This document shows positions 10,023 to 20,416 of a stretch of DNA of 64,000 bases, in pieces. Source of the stretch: Ricinus communis. Its lineage: Eukaryota > Streptophyta > Magnoliopsida > Malpighiales > Euphorbiaceae. Each line of letters starts with the position of its first letter. Position 1 is the first letter of the stretch. The stretch is taken from positions 28,572,362 to 28,636,361 of the forward strand of contig NC_063257.1 in the NCBI RefSeq assembly GCF_019578655.1. Reading direction: 5' to 3'. A program made the position numbers and the translations under genes. The notes under the pieces are model-generated. The model did not search any database. It had not been told where the DNA came from and worked only from the letters and a program-made list of their open reading frames with translations.

Positions 10023-10553
10023 ATGGTGAGAAAGGGAATTGTTCTAGGGCATAAGATTTCACATGCAGGGATGGAAGTTGATAGAGCTAAAATAGAAACA
10101 ATATCTAAGCTGCCACCCCCTAGTTCTGTTAAGGCTGTTATGAGTTTCTTAGGCCATGTTGGGTTCTACAGAAGGTTTATTATAAATTTCTCTGAGATTG
10201 CTAGGCCTCTTACTCAATTACTAGTTAAGGATGCACCTTTCATTTCTGATGATGCATATTTATCTTCTTTTGAGCTATTGAAGAAACTATTGACCACAGC
10301 CCCAATCATGACTTCGCTTGATTGGGGACTGCCCTTTGAACTAATGTGCGATGCTAGTGACTATGTAGTTCGAGCTGTACTTAGACAGAGGTTTGATAAA
10401 AAGTTCCAACCCATTTACTATGCTAGCAAGACTTTGACAGGAGCCCAGGAGCATTACATTACTACAGAGAAGGAGTTGTTGGCTGTTGTTTATGCCTTCG
10501 ATAAATTCAGCTCATACCTCATCTTATTAAAGACCATCGTCTTCATTGACCAT
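10023..10553 (+). pseudogene. pol: Athila-like RNase H N-terminal half, copy 1
   Basis: An open frame reads GIVLGHKISHAGMEVDRAKI, FLGHVGFYRRFIINFSEIAR, LPFELMCDASDY and ETEKELLAVVYAF-like sequence (TTEKELLAVVYAFDKF). It stops inside the motif ending VFIDH because an LTR is inserted there. The first RNase H aspartate (CDAS) is intact. In copy 2 the remainder of the domain is found on the other side of the same inserted LTR. Confidence 0.9.
10549..10553 (+). repeat. Target-site duplication of nested LTR 1 (left), ACCAT
   Basis: ACCAT lies directly before the LTR. In copy 1 the right-hand ACCAT was lost in a deletion; in copy 2 both are present (59800-59804 and 61137-61141, as ATGGT on plus). 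Confidence 0.8.
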
Positions 10554-11840
10554 TAATATAGATGATTCTATGCATATTTATTGATTGTTTATCAGTCGTT
10601 TATTCGTGTATTTGAGTCATATTTATTCCTGTTTGATCGCACTTTGGTATGTTTCTGAGTTTTTCAGGTTTTCGGACTCATTGATGGGAAATTGATTGAT
10701 TTCCGGGCAGAAACCAAGCTATATGGATGATTTACGCATATTAGATGCTTGTAGGAGTCGATTCCTTGATTAGAGCGCAATTCGAGGCCTTCGCACGGGT
10801 AGTTGCATGGCCATGCACATTTGCACGGCCTCCCTTGCCCGTTCCACGGGCTAGGGCATTTCTGCCTATAAGTAGGCGCACGTAAAATGAGACAGGGTTC
10901 CACTTCTGATTTCTAAACTTCTCTATGCGCGCAACCCCTCACTTCTGCACCTCTATTCTTGACATTTTGGGAGACCAACGTCAGTTCAAAGGATTGATTC
11001 GGGGGATTCAAGCAAGGATTGAAGGTTCTATATGATTGACCGAGACATCTGAGATCCATATTTGAGGCTGGTTTCAGAGTTGGCACTTGCGACATTTCCA
11101 CTCCGATTCGAGAGAAGAGGGGTTACATGTTCCATTTCCTTTTCTGTTATTTATTTCCTTTTGTATTTGTTTCTTTCATTATGAGTAGCTAGGGCTGCCG
11201 AACCCATTGGGGTTCACATTTGTTGATGGATTGTGCTTAACTGTTAGATTCTTATTTGCCATTCTTGTAATCTTCTTGCTATTTAGTAATAAAGTTTGAT
11301 TTAGTTAATTTGAGACGTTGAATTAATTGTCTTTTGGGTTGTTTCTTGACATTGAGAAATGCTTGTTACAACTGGAAATTAAATAGTAAGAACTGGTAGT
11401 TAACACTTATAGATAAGGTTAATTCACTCGCTGAATTAAGAATTAACAACTCTTAATAGATCTAAATCACGCTTAATGCTAACCTGTAATAATCTGATAG
11501 GAAGAGATTCCATTAGGTTAGTGCAGGTTTAGGAACTTGGTGAGCTCGAGAGAAGAGTCAAGTTCGATTCAGGATGTAGGCACGGGTAGCAAGATTGGTA
11601 ATTTATAAAATCAACCTTATTGTTCCATCACTTAGGTCCCCTTCGGGTTTGCTTCTTTTGTTACGGTTGTCTTTCGATTGTCAGTTGCTATTCATTCATT
11701 TATTTGCACTCATAGTCATTAGTTAAGTAATTTTAGACTTCTTACACCTTATTTCAGATTAGATAACATAGCGAACAGTAGAGACTTTAGGCTCACCCGA
11801 TCTCCAGGGATACGACCTTGATACTCACTAGTGCTAGGCT
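10554..11840 (+). mobile_element. Nested solo LTR 1 in RNase H, copy 1 (3'-truncated)
   Basis: An Athila-type LTR (TAATATAGATG, where copy 2 has TGATATAGATG) inserted in the RNase H codons. It contains a TATA-like CTATAAGTAGG and late blocks shared with the 3' LTR at 18971: AGAACTGGT, GGAAGAGATTCC and GATACGACCTTGATACTCAC. It breaks off at about 11840, within GTGCTAGG, fused to integrase-region sequence with a short CTGGAGAATCC duplication at the joint. The LTR end and about 170 bp of RNase H are deleted. No internal region or second LTR is present, so it is a solo LTR. Confidence 0.88.
10866..10876 (+). promoter_or_regulatory. TATA-like box of nested LTR 1
   Basis: CTATAAGTAGG follows a stretch rich in CACGGGC/GCCGTG-type words. 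It is conserved in copy 2 near 60815-60825. Confidence 0.5.
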
Positions 11841-13238
11841 GGAGAATCCGGACTGGAGAATCCAAGCTTGGAAGAACTTGATGAGAGCATGATAGATGAT
11901 CGATTTCCACAGGAGCACTTATATTCATTGAAGGTATATTCTGATTCTCCTTGGTTTTCTGATTATGCTAACTACCTTGGGGCTAGGATCTTACCAAAGG
12001 GTATGACTTATCAGCAAAAGAAGGAATTCTTTGCTGATTTGAAATACTACATTTGGGAAGATCCCTTCCTATATCGAGTGTGTGCAGACCAGGTCATTCC
12101 CCGATGTGTTTATAGCGAAGAAAGTTTCTAGATTTTGAGGCACTGTCATGAGGGACTCGTAGGAGGCCATCAAGCAGCGAACCATACTACTAGGAAGGTG
12201 TTGGATGCAGGCTTTTATTGGCCAACTATCTTCTAAGACGCTAGGACATTTGTTCAGGTTTGTGATGCTTGTCAGCGCTTAGGTAACATCTCTGCCCTCG
12301 ATGAAATGCCCCAAACTAGTATGCAGACTATTGAGATATTTGATGTTTAGGGAATTGACTTCATGGGACCCTACCCTTCTTCAAATGGCAATAAGTATAT
12401 CCTTGTGGCTGTTGAGTATTTCTCCAAGTGGCCTGAGGCACAGGCCTTACCTACTGATGATGCCAGAGTTGTTTGCAGGTTCCTTAAGAGGTTATTTGCT
12501 AAGTTTGGCACACCTAGAGCGTTAATTATTTATAGGGGAACACATTTCAGCAATGCTTAATTGGAGAAGGCACTCAGGTGCTATGGTGTAACGCAACGAT
12601 TCTCTACTCCCTATCACCCATAGACCAATAGGCAAGTTGAGGTTACTAATAGGGGTTTAAAACGCATCTTAGAGAGAACTGTAGGTGTAAGTAGGAAGGA
12701 TTGGGCTTCAAAACTAGATGATGCATTATGGGCATTTAGAGCTGCATATAGGATTTCCATAGGTTTTACACCCTATAGGCTTGTGTATGGGAAGTCTTGT
12801 CATTTACTTATTGAATTAGAACATAGGGCTCTTTGGGCACTTAAAACTTGCAATTTTGATTTTGATTCTGCAAGTAAGGAGAGACAGTGGCAACTGAGTG
12901 AATTGGAGGAGTGGCGTCAACAGGCATATGAAAACTCTTCAATTTACAAGGCTAAGACAAAAAAGTGGCATGATCAGAGGCTCAAAGGTTCCAAGGAGTT
13001 TCAGATTGGAGATAGAGTATTGCTATATAACTCACGTCTTTGTTTGTTTCAAGGGAAGCTCAAGAGTCGATGGTCGGGGCCATTCGTGGTTAAGAAAGTT
13101 TTCCCATATGGCACAGTCAAGCTTCATCATCCCAAGAAAGGTGATTTCAAGGTCAATGGACATAGGCTCAAGGTGTATGATGGAAACTCATTGGAGATTG
13201 AGCAACGAGTTAACATGATTTTGTATCTGCAAGGATGA
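11841..13238 (+). pseudogene. pol: Athila-like integrase, copy 1
   Basis: Zinc-binding part: RHCHEGLVGGHQAANHTT, then CDACQRLGNIS (HH-CC pattern). Core: [20 protein letters not shown] with the first Asp; IYRGTHFSN, where the second catalytic Asp of the usual SDGGTHF is Tyr; then the region with LERTVGVSRKDWASKLDDAL and FRAAYRISIGFTPYRLVYGK. C-terminal part (open, 12783-13238): ELEHRALWALKTCNFDFD, AKTKKWHDQRLKGS, IGDRVLLYNSRL, KLKSRWSGPFVVKKVFPYGT and FKVNGHRLKVY, typical of Athila. Stops include TAA at about 12235 and 12558, where copy 2 keeps CAA. The Tyr substitution and the TAG before GIDFMGP are shared by both copies. Confidence 0.9.
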
Positions 13239-13902
13239 TCCATATCGAGTCCAGCTAAATGACTCAAGAACTAAAAAGAAGCGCCCTTGAGAGGCATTCC
13301 CATTTAGCTTTATGTTTTTCGGTTTATTTTTATGTTATCAGTCGTTTGCCTGCTTGATGATATTTAGAACACTTACTTTATATATTAAACATAGTTGTAT
13401 GAATCTAGGGTTTGAGTAACTTAAGTCGGATTTTTGTTAATTGGTAAAGACGAACTTCCCTGTTTGATACATTTTACTTATTATAGCTTAAATGTGTGCG
13501 TATATGTGTTGAACGTAGGTAGGGAGTTTGGCAACTTGAGATGGTGAAGAAAAGCTTGGACTTCACCCATCCACCACAGTTTTCGGAGTCATACCCGTGA
13601 TGAATATGCACATGAAGAGATTGGGAAATTAGCCGTCCACCATAGTTTCTGATGCCACCACAGGCTGCAACACTAGGCCGTGCCGGTCACCACGCTCGTA
13701 CCATAGCCCGTGATGGACATGCACCTAAGCATAAAATAAAATCAGTTGGCCACCACAGCTTTTGAAGGCACCACGGGCAGCAACACAAGGCCGTGCTGAC
13801 CAATACGACCATGACCATGCCCTCGCCCGTGGTGGATTGGCACGAGGATGAAGCTTTAGGGTTCAGCACGGGCCGAGTCCTGGCCGTGCTGAGCCCTGTG
13901 AC
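13239..13902 (+). other. pol-ORF1 spacer with CACGG-rich tract
   Basis: Non-coding. It begins with GCGCCCTTGAGAGGCATTCCC, a stretch typical after Athila pol. From about 13560 it becomes rich in CCACCACGGGC / GGCCGTGCTG words in both orientations. The same style of tract precedes the TATA box in the 3' LTR (19145-19390) and in both nested LTRs. It is conserved in copy 2 (57614-58285). Confidence 0.6.
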
Positions 13903-13910
13903 TATATAAG
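13903..13910 (+). promoter_or_regulatory. Internal TATA-like box upstream of Athila ORF1, copy 1
   Basis: TATATAAG lies in the context GTGACTATATAAGCATGC directly after the CACGG-rich tract and before a pyrimidine-rich leader. It is identical in copy 2 (57606-57613, minus strand). It suggests an internal promoter for ORF1; activity is inferred only. Confidence 0.5.
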
Positions 13911-14007
13911 CATGCTATTTTAAAAAATTTCCAACTTTTCCCCTCTAAGCTCTAAGGTGTTGTTTCTCCTTTTTCTTGATTTTTCTTACCTGTCACGGCA
14001 ATTTCAA

Positions 14008-14497
14008 GTAAGTTTCCTTTTGCTTTTATTTGGTTAAATTTGATTTTTATTTGGCAATTTCAACTAATTTTTATTAGTTAGGACATTTTGATATGCTCTA
14101 GTAGTTGTCAGTATTTATTGTTTTGGGTGGTTTATTGTTTTGTTTCTTTTTCTACACTGCTTAAGTTTGATTTAGATTAGATTTACTTTAGATTAGTTGC
14201 TATGTTTGTGTGATTTTGAATAATGAAATGTTAAGTATGAGGTTCAGCAGTAATAAAGTTTATTTATGGCATTTGATTATAAAAAATTAATAGCATAAAT
14301 TTTCTTTATTTGGTGCGCAATAATGTGGGCTGGAATGAAATTGTGAATTGGTTTTCTGCAGGATATTGAGGCTTTAGTCTTACCTTTAAGTCTAAAGTTT
14401 TATGTTAGTCAAATTATAGTCATTATGCTGCTAAATTTTCGGTATAATTTATGTTAACTTGATTTCTTGTTCGAATACTAATGATTGACTGTATTAG
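14008..14497 (+). other. Intron-like segment in the ORF1 leader, copy 1
   Basis: Donor CAA/GTAAGT at 14008-14013. A T-rich body of about 490 bp follows. A branch-like TACTAATGA lies at 14476-14484 and the acceptor GTATTAG at 14491-14497 (alternative AG at 14507). The ORF1 frame opens a few codons after the acceptor. Donor, branch word and acceptor are all preserved in copy 2 (57503-57508, 57038-57044, 57023-57030). No splicing evidence is available from DNA alone. Confidence 0.5.
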
Positions 14498-14515
14498 GCA
14501 ATATTAGGGATCTCG

Positions 14516-15872
14516 ATCAATCCCGTCGAAAGAAACCGCAACGCGCCGCTACCAGCAAGCGCCCGCATGGCGAAGGAACCTCTTCCTCCACTTTAGCTTT
14601 ATCAACACCAGCACCAGCACCCCCACCATAATAGTAACTAGTCCGAGCATGAATAACACCAGCTGCAAATCCACCCGCACTTGGTCGGCATCCCTTATGG
14701 ACAGTTCAGAATGCTGATAATGAAAGCCGCTTCCAAGTCATGAGATGGAAGCAAGTAATGGTTGGATGTTGCATCGACTTTGTATCCCTAGAGAGAGTGG
14801 GATTGGCTCAGGATGTGCATGTACTATTCGACACTCTACCTTACGCACGGTTCTTCGATGTCATTGAGCCAACCTACCGTGAGCTCACAATTGAATTCCT
14901 TAGCACCTTCTTTCAAATGTAGGATCCTGGCGGCATCGGCTGATGCGGTTACTTGAACTTGGAGAGTGAGTGCTCAATGTCAGTTCCACAATTCGGCATG
15001 CATTTGGGTTTATGGACTGAGTAGGAGACCTCAGGCGAGGAGTATCAGGGATGCATCTACATCAACCCAATCTCGTACGACACCATGTGCGATTCATTAG
15101 TACTCAGGCCAAGATCATACTACCCAGCAGGTCTAAGGCGTCTAGCCTTCCGGATCATCTTCGCTATCTTAATACTATCTTAGCTTACATGATTACAGGC
15201 AGGGGAGATAGTTTTGGAGCGGTCACACGGACCGATGTATTCATCATCTAGGCTATGAAACATCGTAAGAAGCTTGACTTGGGATATCTGTTGACTCGTC
15301 AAGTTTGTTCATTCATAGTCGATGCCTAGAAGAAGATGAACTGTTTTGGCGCATATGTGACTAGGTTGGCCAACAGACTGGATGTATTGGACGACTGTCT
15401 GTCTGAGCTTTTTCAGATTAGTGATATGACACCACTAGGGATCAAATAGATGATCAACATGCAGATGATGACGGCTACTTGACATCCACATGGCACAGAG
15501 TACAAGCTCGTCAGTGCAATAGTAAGGAAGGCTAGAGAGGCAGCAGCTAGAGGAGCCCAAGACCCTACGGCTGAGATTCCAGATGTTAGGATTCCTAACC
15601 CAACCAGAGTATTTATGCCTACATCTGGAGCCTCCTCTTCTTATTGTACAAGGACATCGAGTGCTCAGATTAGTACTTTGGCTGACCGACTAGATCGAGT
15701 TTGTGATTTACAGCAACAGCACTATACTGAGTTTGTGCAGCATATAAAGGAGTTTGGGCAGTTTCAAGAGGAGAATTAGGGCACAGTTTCAGGGTTTAAA
15801 CGATATGATCTAGTAGCTTATGCATGGGTTGGATAGGCAGGCCACCCAGATAGACCTAATGGCGGAGTAGAT
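14516..15872 (+). pseudogene. Athila ORF1-type gene (after pol), copy 1, 5' part
   Basis: The frame starts with a basic segment (SRRKKPQRAATSKRPHGEG) and a Ser/Pro-rich stretch. After TAATAGTAA it runs on to MRWKQVMVGCCIDFVSLERV, FFDVIEPTYRELTIEFLSTF, MSVPQFGMHLGLWTE, GCIYINPISYDTM and RSYYPAGLRRLAFRIIF. This resembles the Arabidopsis retrotransposon ORF-1 (ATHILA) family, a protein of unknown function encoded in the env position. The open stretch 14740-14922 is its best preserved part. Stops are mostly CAG to TAG (WTE-stop-ETSG, where copy 2 has Q). The 3' end is split off by nested LTR 2 and resumes at 17062. Confidence 0.8.
15868..15872 (+). repeat. Target-site duplication of nested LTR 2 (left), TAGAT
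   Basis: TAGAT flanks the LTR on the left and CAGAT (17062-17066) on the right. The single difference is C to T, the commonest decay change in this element. Removing the LTR restores a continuous ORF1 frame. Confidence 0.8.
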
Positions 15873-17061
15873 TGATGTGCATAGTTTTACACATATTTGC
15901 TTGCATATTATCGTGTATTTTCTTAGCAATTATTGTACTTTTATTCCAAGATCACCCGTGTTTTGTGTTCTTTTGCATTTCAGGAGAATTTGTAGGTCCA
16001 TCATTAGTGTTTGAGCAGTTTTAGATCAATACATGCGAAAACGGATGGGAATTCATCAAGCAGTTTTAGATCAATACATGCAAAAACGGATGGGAATTCA
16101 TCAAAAATTGGACAAGGGCTTGCATTTTAAACATTAAGCACGGCCTAGGTCAAGGCCGTGCTGATCAGCACTACCTAGCACGGCCTAGACTCTGCCCGTG
16201 CTCAACCATTAGCCTTTGATCCTTAAATGTGGCATTTTAGCACGGTTTCCGAGGCTAGAGAAAAGGGTGTATATGTTTCATTTTTGTTATTCTTTCATTG
16301 TAATTGATTTCCTAGTTGTTTTAAACATGAACATGTGTAGCTAGATCGATTAAATCCATTGGGATTTCTTTACTATGTTAGCTTAGTATTAAATTGTTGG
16401 ATTGTTTGAGTTTAGTTTTGTATCCTTCTTGGTTTCAGTATTAATAAGATAATGCATTATTCATGAGACATTGTGAATTATGGTGTTTAGATTGCTTTAT
16501 ATGATTGAGAAGTTCATTTGCAGTTGGAAATTTAAACAGCAAGAACTGGTTAATAATCACTTAGAGATAAGGATAATTAACTAGCCGAACTAAGAATTAA
16601 CAAAGCTGAATAGAGGCGGATTAATGCTTAATGCTAATTTAAGGATCAATCGTTAGGAAGAGATTCCAACTTTAGGTTCTTGAGTTTAGGAATTCGGTTA
16701 TCGAGAGAGAGAAACCGGATTCAGTTAAGAATTCGTCCACGGGTAGCATAATTGGACTCATAAATCTGTTATCTTTTGTTTGATTGCCAACTAGTTTAGG
16801 TTCCCTTTGGGTTTGCTTTCTTGTCTTGGTTGTTTCATTTATCCATTTCTTCCTATGTCTCACTTAGAACTCAGCTTGTAGTTATTAGTAAATTTAGAAA
16901 TTATTCATCATTCATTTTAGGCTAATATAACAGAGAACAAAGTAGTGACTCTGGGCTTTCACTACACCGAGGGATACGACCTTGATACTCGCCATTAGTA
17001 CTAGATTACATCGATAGGTTCACTGCCTTAGATTGTAGCTGCATAGATTTTGAGCCTATCA
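15873..17061 (+). mobile_element. Nested solo LTR 2 in ORF1, copy 1
   Basis: A 1189-bp LTR, TGATGTGCATAG to GAGCCTATCA. Late blocks are shared with the element's own 3' LTR: GGAAATTTAAA, AAGAACTGGTTAATAATCAC, GATACGACCTTGATACTC and TAGGTTCACTGCCTTAGATT. No internal region is present. A 45-bp direct duplication (16015-16059 and 16060-16104) is found here but not in copy 2. The same insertion exists in copy 2, where its outer end is lost in the N gap. Confidence 0.9.
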
Positions 17062-17252
17062 CAGATACAAAAGATGGCGGAGACCGGAGCACAAAATCAG
17101 CAATTCATCGATGATATGGAGTTCCATCTAGCAGGTTGCTTCACGGACCTTGTGCCACCACATGCCCCCTCCTTCGGCGCCTTCCCCTGCTCCTCACCCT
17201 CCAGCTGATCCAGCTAGTGAGGATGTGCCTTCGGCAGACTACCAGCAGTGAC
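17062..17252 (+). pseudogene. Athila ORF1-type gene, 3' end, copy 1
   Basis: Continues the frame from before nested LTR 2: IQKMAETGAQNQQFIDDMEF, HLAGCFTDLVPPHAPSFGAF, then a Pro/Ser-rich end disturbed by a stop. It closes with a TGA near 17250. The continuity of this frame across the insertion is the best evidence for the insertion site. Confidence 0.7.
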
Positions 17253-18956
17253 AAGAATTTGTGCTCTATTTCTTTTTCCATTTCCTTTTTATTTTCTTTC
17301 TTTATTTTTATTTTACTTTATTTTTGTTTCTTTTTGCATTTCATTTTATGTTATTTTCTTTTATTTTGTTTTCATGTTATGTTATTTTAGTGGAACACTT
17401 TGCTTTACCTTCTTGATATATACATTTAACATAATCTTCATTTTTCTGATGTGCTAGTTATATAGTATACCCGATTTTATTTTTCTAACACTATGGGCAG
17501 TGTTATACTCAAGTGTGGGGGTAGGTATATGTGGCTCTATCCCTTGATTGTTTAGGCAATGATAATGAACTATTCTTTGGATGTTAGGACCTAGGTTTTT
17601 CATGACATTTAAGCTTAGTTTAATCTTTCGTAATTAATGACTTAAGTCACACACTAGTAATTGATTGTCCCTCTTTATTTTTTGTTCTTGGAAGCAATTT
17701 CACTGTATTCAATATGTCAATTTGGCCGGGTTAAATCGATGTTACTTGAGTTCCCTACAAATTTACAACCTTTGACTTTGAACTTTGATTATGCCAATCT
17801 TTTATACAATTTATGTGATGATTCAATTGATAAGTCTGGGAACCAATTGCAAATTTTAGCCACTTCAAACGTGGCCGGGTTAAACTTGTGCTCATGATTT
17901 TTCTTGTTTTAGTGTGTTGTACTTAATTTTGTTTCTAGAACTTGCTCTGTAATGCTTGTTGAGGTTACATGAATTTTTGAATACCATTAGATGATTTGGG
18001 CAACTCAAGAATTCACCACATCTGGCCAAAAGCCTACCCTTTGTTTCCATTAGTCAACCAGTTTTGAGACTTAACCTTTTCTTCATGATTTACACCTATA
18101 CACTACACATACACCATTATATACATCTATCTTTCCTTTCACCTTATATACTGAATAATTATGTGTTATGCTTCTTCATTTTTGGAATCATAGTGCCTAA
18201 CTTTGTTATAAATTCACTTAGTCTTTTTAGTCATTCTTTGATGCTCCCTTCAATCCAAATTGGATAACTATTCTCATTATTTATGTTACTAATCATGCAG
18301 CCCCTATATAAGTTGTTGTAATATATATATATATTATTCATAAAAAAAGAGGAAGAAAAAGAAAAAGAAAAAAAAATTCTGACTTATTCCTTAGCTCTTA
18401 GCTCTTCTGAATTTAATTATTGTGAGCATCCTTTACTTCAAATAAGGCTTAGTGAGTAATTTTATTGTTTTGGCATGCAGCTCTGCGAGCATTCATTTTA
18501 AATAATTGCATGATTCTTCAGTATACTTTACATTTCTATCAAAATATTCTTACCTTTACCATAGCCACATTTCAACCCTTGTAAAGACCCTTTGATTTTG
18601 GTATTCATTTATTCGCGGTAGCGAAGATGAGAATGATGAGCAAGCTTATGGTAAACAGGTTGTGTGCAGCTGGGTTGAGGGAAATTTCTTGTTTACTGCA
18701 AACACTATGAGTGATTTGAGAGATTCCTCTGAGGCAATTGTTCCTAGTCTTTAATGCTGAATTTTTATATAAGTTGTACTTCGAGATGGTATTATTATAG
18801 TTCTTCTTTGAAGGTGTATAATTTATTTACTTACTTGAGTTTCATCTTTATATGTTGAATAAGGCTGAGTTGTGAACTTTAGCATGGATTTTGATGGGTG
18901 ATTGTTGCTTGTGTATGTATTGAGTTATTGATTGCTTGAGGACAAGCAAAAGCTTA
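17253..18956 (+). other. Athila 3' untranslated region
   Basis: Non-coding and AT-rich. It begins with a long pyrimidine run (17260-17400, T and TTTC-rich) whose open frames give only Phe/Leu strings. It also holds a (AT)n stretch near 18320 and a purine run near 18345-18375. I see no gene in it. Confidence 0.6.
17510..17525 (+). other. Upstream polypurine-tract-like motif
   Basis: AAGTGTGGGGGTAGG follows ACTC after the pyrimidine run. It closely resembles the PPT next to the 3' LTR but lies about 1.45 kb upstream, so it may be a second or relic plus-strand primer. Confidence 0.45.
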
Positions 18957-18970
18957 AGTGTGGGGTGTTT
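18955..18970 (+). other. Polypurine tract of Athila element
   Basis: AAGTGTGGGGTG, preceded by GAGGACAAGCAAAAGCTT, ends directly before the LTR TG at 18971. It would prime plus-strand DNA synthesis. Confidence 0.8.
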
Positions 18971-20416
18971 TGATCTGCATCATTTTATACATGTTTATAT
19001 GCCCAATTGTTTATATTTTTGTGCATAGTTATCTTGCTTTATGCCAGAATCACCTGTGTTTTGGTTCCTTTCATGTTTCAGGTCATTATTGATGGACATT
19101 ATCAGTAATTTGGAAATATGCGCAATTATGGACCATAATCCATCAAAATTGAGCAAGGACTAACATTCCAAGATTGAGCACAGTCTAGACTCTAGCTGTG
19201 CTGAACCATCAATACTTGACCCTCAAGAGTGCCATTTTGGCACAGTTTCCGAAGCCACCGTGGCCTCCACCACGGCCCGTGGTGGCTCAGCACCGGTGAG
19301 GGCATGGCCAGGAAGAAGCCTTAAGTTGCACGACGCGGAGGTCCAGCATAGCCTGGATCAGCACGGGCTTGACCACGGCCGTGCTAAGAGATTATATAGG
19401 CAAACATGATTTATTGAGTTAGGGGTCGATTCTCTGACTTGATTTTACATATACATACATAAGCCACCTTTTCCCAGACTTCAATACTCGACTTTAGGAG
19501 ACCATTTCATCTATTGAAGGATGGATTATATTGGTTTTAACATCCAATTGAAGATCAAGAGGAGATTTGGAGGCATTCAAGAGGCAATTTAGTGTTCATC
19601 ATTCGGAATTGGGAATTTAGGGTTTTTCATCCATCTTGAAGAAGAAGGGTGTACATGCTTTCAAATTTACTTTTCTGAATTTGTTCTTTACTTTGTGTTG
19701 GTTATTAGTATGAGTAACTAAATTTGTTAAACCCATTGGGGTTCCTATGTTGTTGGATTGTTTTTAATGCTTATGAGACTTTGATTATTAACGCTTATGA
19801 GAATTTGTTAAATCACATTATTCATGAGAAATTGTGAGTAGTGGTGTTTAGATTGCTCTATGTAATTGAGAAATTCATTTAGCAATTGGAAATTTAAATA
19901 GTAAGAACTGGTTAATAATCACTTAGAGATAAGGGTAATTGACTAGCCGGATTAAGAATTAACAAACCTTAATAGAGGCGGGTTAAAGCCTAATGCTAAT
20001 TTAATAATCGATTGTTAGGAAAAGATTCCAACTTTAAGTTCTTATGTTTAGGAATTCGGTTATCTCGAGAGGGAAACCGAATTCAGTTAAGAATTCATTC
20101 ACGGGTAATTGCAATTGGTAATTAATATAATCTCTATCTTCACTAAAATCCAACTAGCTTAGTTCCTCTTAGGTTTGCTTTTTCCTTTGATTGTTTCACT
20201 AAATCCTTTAAGTCTGTCTGACACTTAGTTAACCACTTGTTTACATTTAATCATAGAATAACAACTTCATTGATTTTGTTAGGGTTAGATATCATAAGAC
20301 GTTGTAATAGTTCTAGGATCACCCTTACCCGATAATACGACCTTGATACTCACTGTTAGTGCTAGTCTGTCGATAGGTTCACTACTGTAGATTGTAGCTA
20401 CACAAATAGATTATCA
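18971..20416 (+). repeat. 3' LTR of Athila element, copy 1 (1446 bp)
   Basis: Starts TGATCTGCATC after the PPT and ends GATTATCA. A CACGG-rich U3 segment (19240-19385) is followed by TTATATAGG (19392-19400), probably the TATA box. Its last part matches the 5' LTR remnant at 6561-6718, and its 3' half is related to both nested LTRs. Confidence 0.88.

Larger units (their letters stand above)
6561..20416 (+). mobile_element. Athila-like Ty3/gypsy retrotransposon, copy 1 (5'-truncated, doubly nested, dead)
   Basis: Order along the plus strand: 158 bp of 5' LTR, tRNA-Asp-type PBS, gag, protease-RT-RNase H-integrase, spacer, ORF1 of the Athila type, two PPT-like tracts and the 3' LTR. Without the two nested LTRs (10554-11840 and 15873-17061) the element is about 11.4 kb, normal for Athila. 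The LTR ends agree: GGTTCACTGCCTTAGATTGT at 6680-6699 has its partner near 20380. Numerous stops, mostly CAG/CAA to TAG/TAA or TGG to TAG, make it non-autonomous. The 5' flank is a rearranged gypsy scrap, so no target duplication can be read. The 3' flank is repeat B. Confidence 0.92.

Noticed and set aside
11841..11863. Short tandem repeat CTGGAGAATCC as a regulatory element
   Set aside because: Comparison with copy 2 shows it is a microduplication at a deletion joint.
17136..17457. Phe/Leu-rich frames as membrane proteins
   Set aside because: They arise from a T-rich pyrimidine tract after ORF1. Two overlapping frames look alike and neither is conserved.
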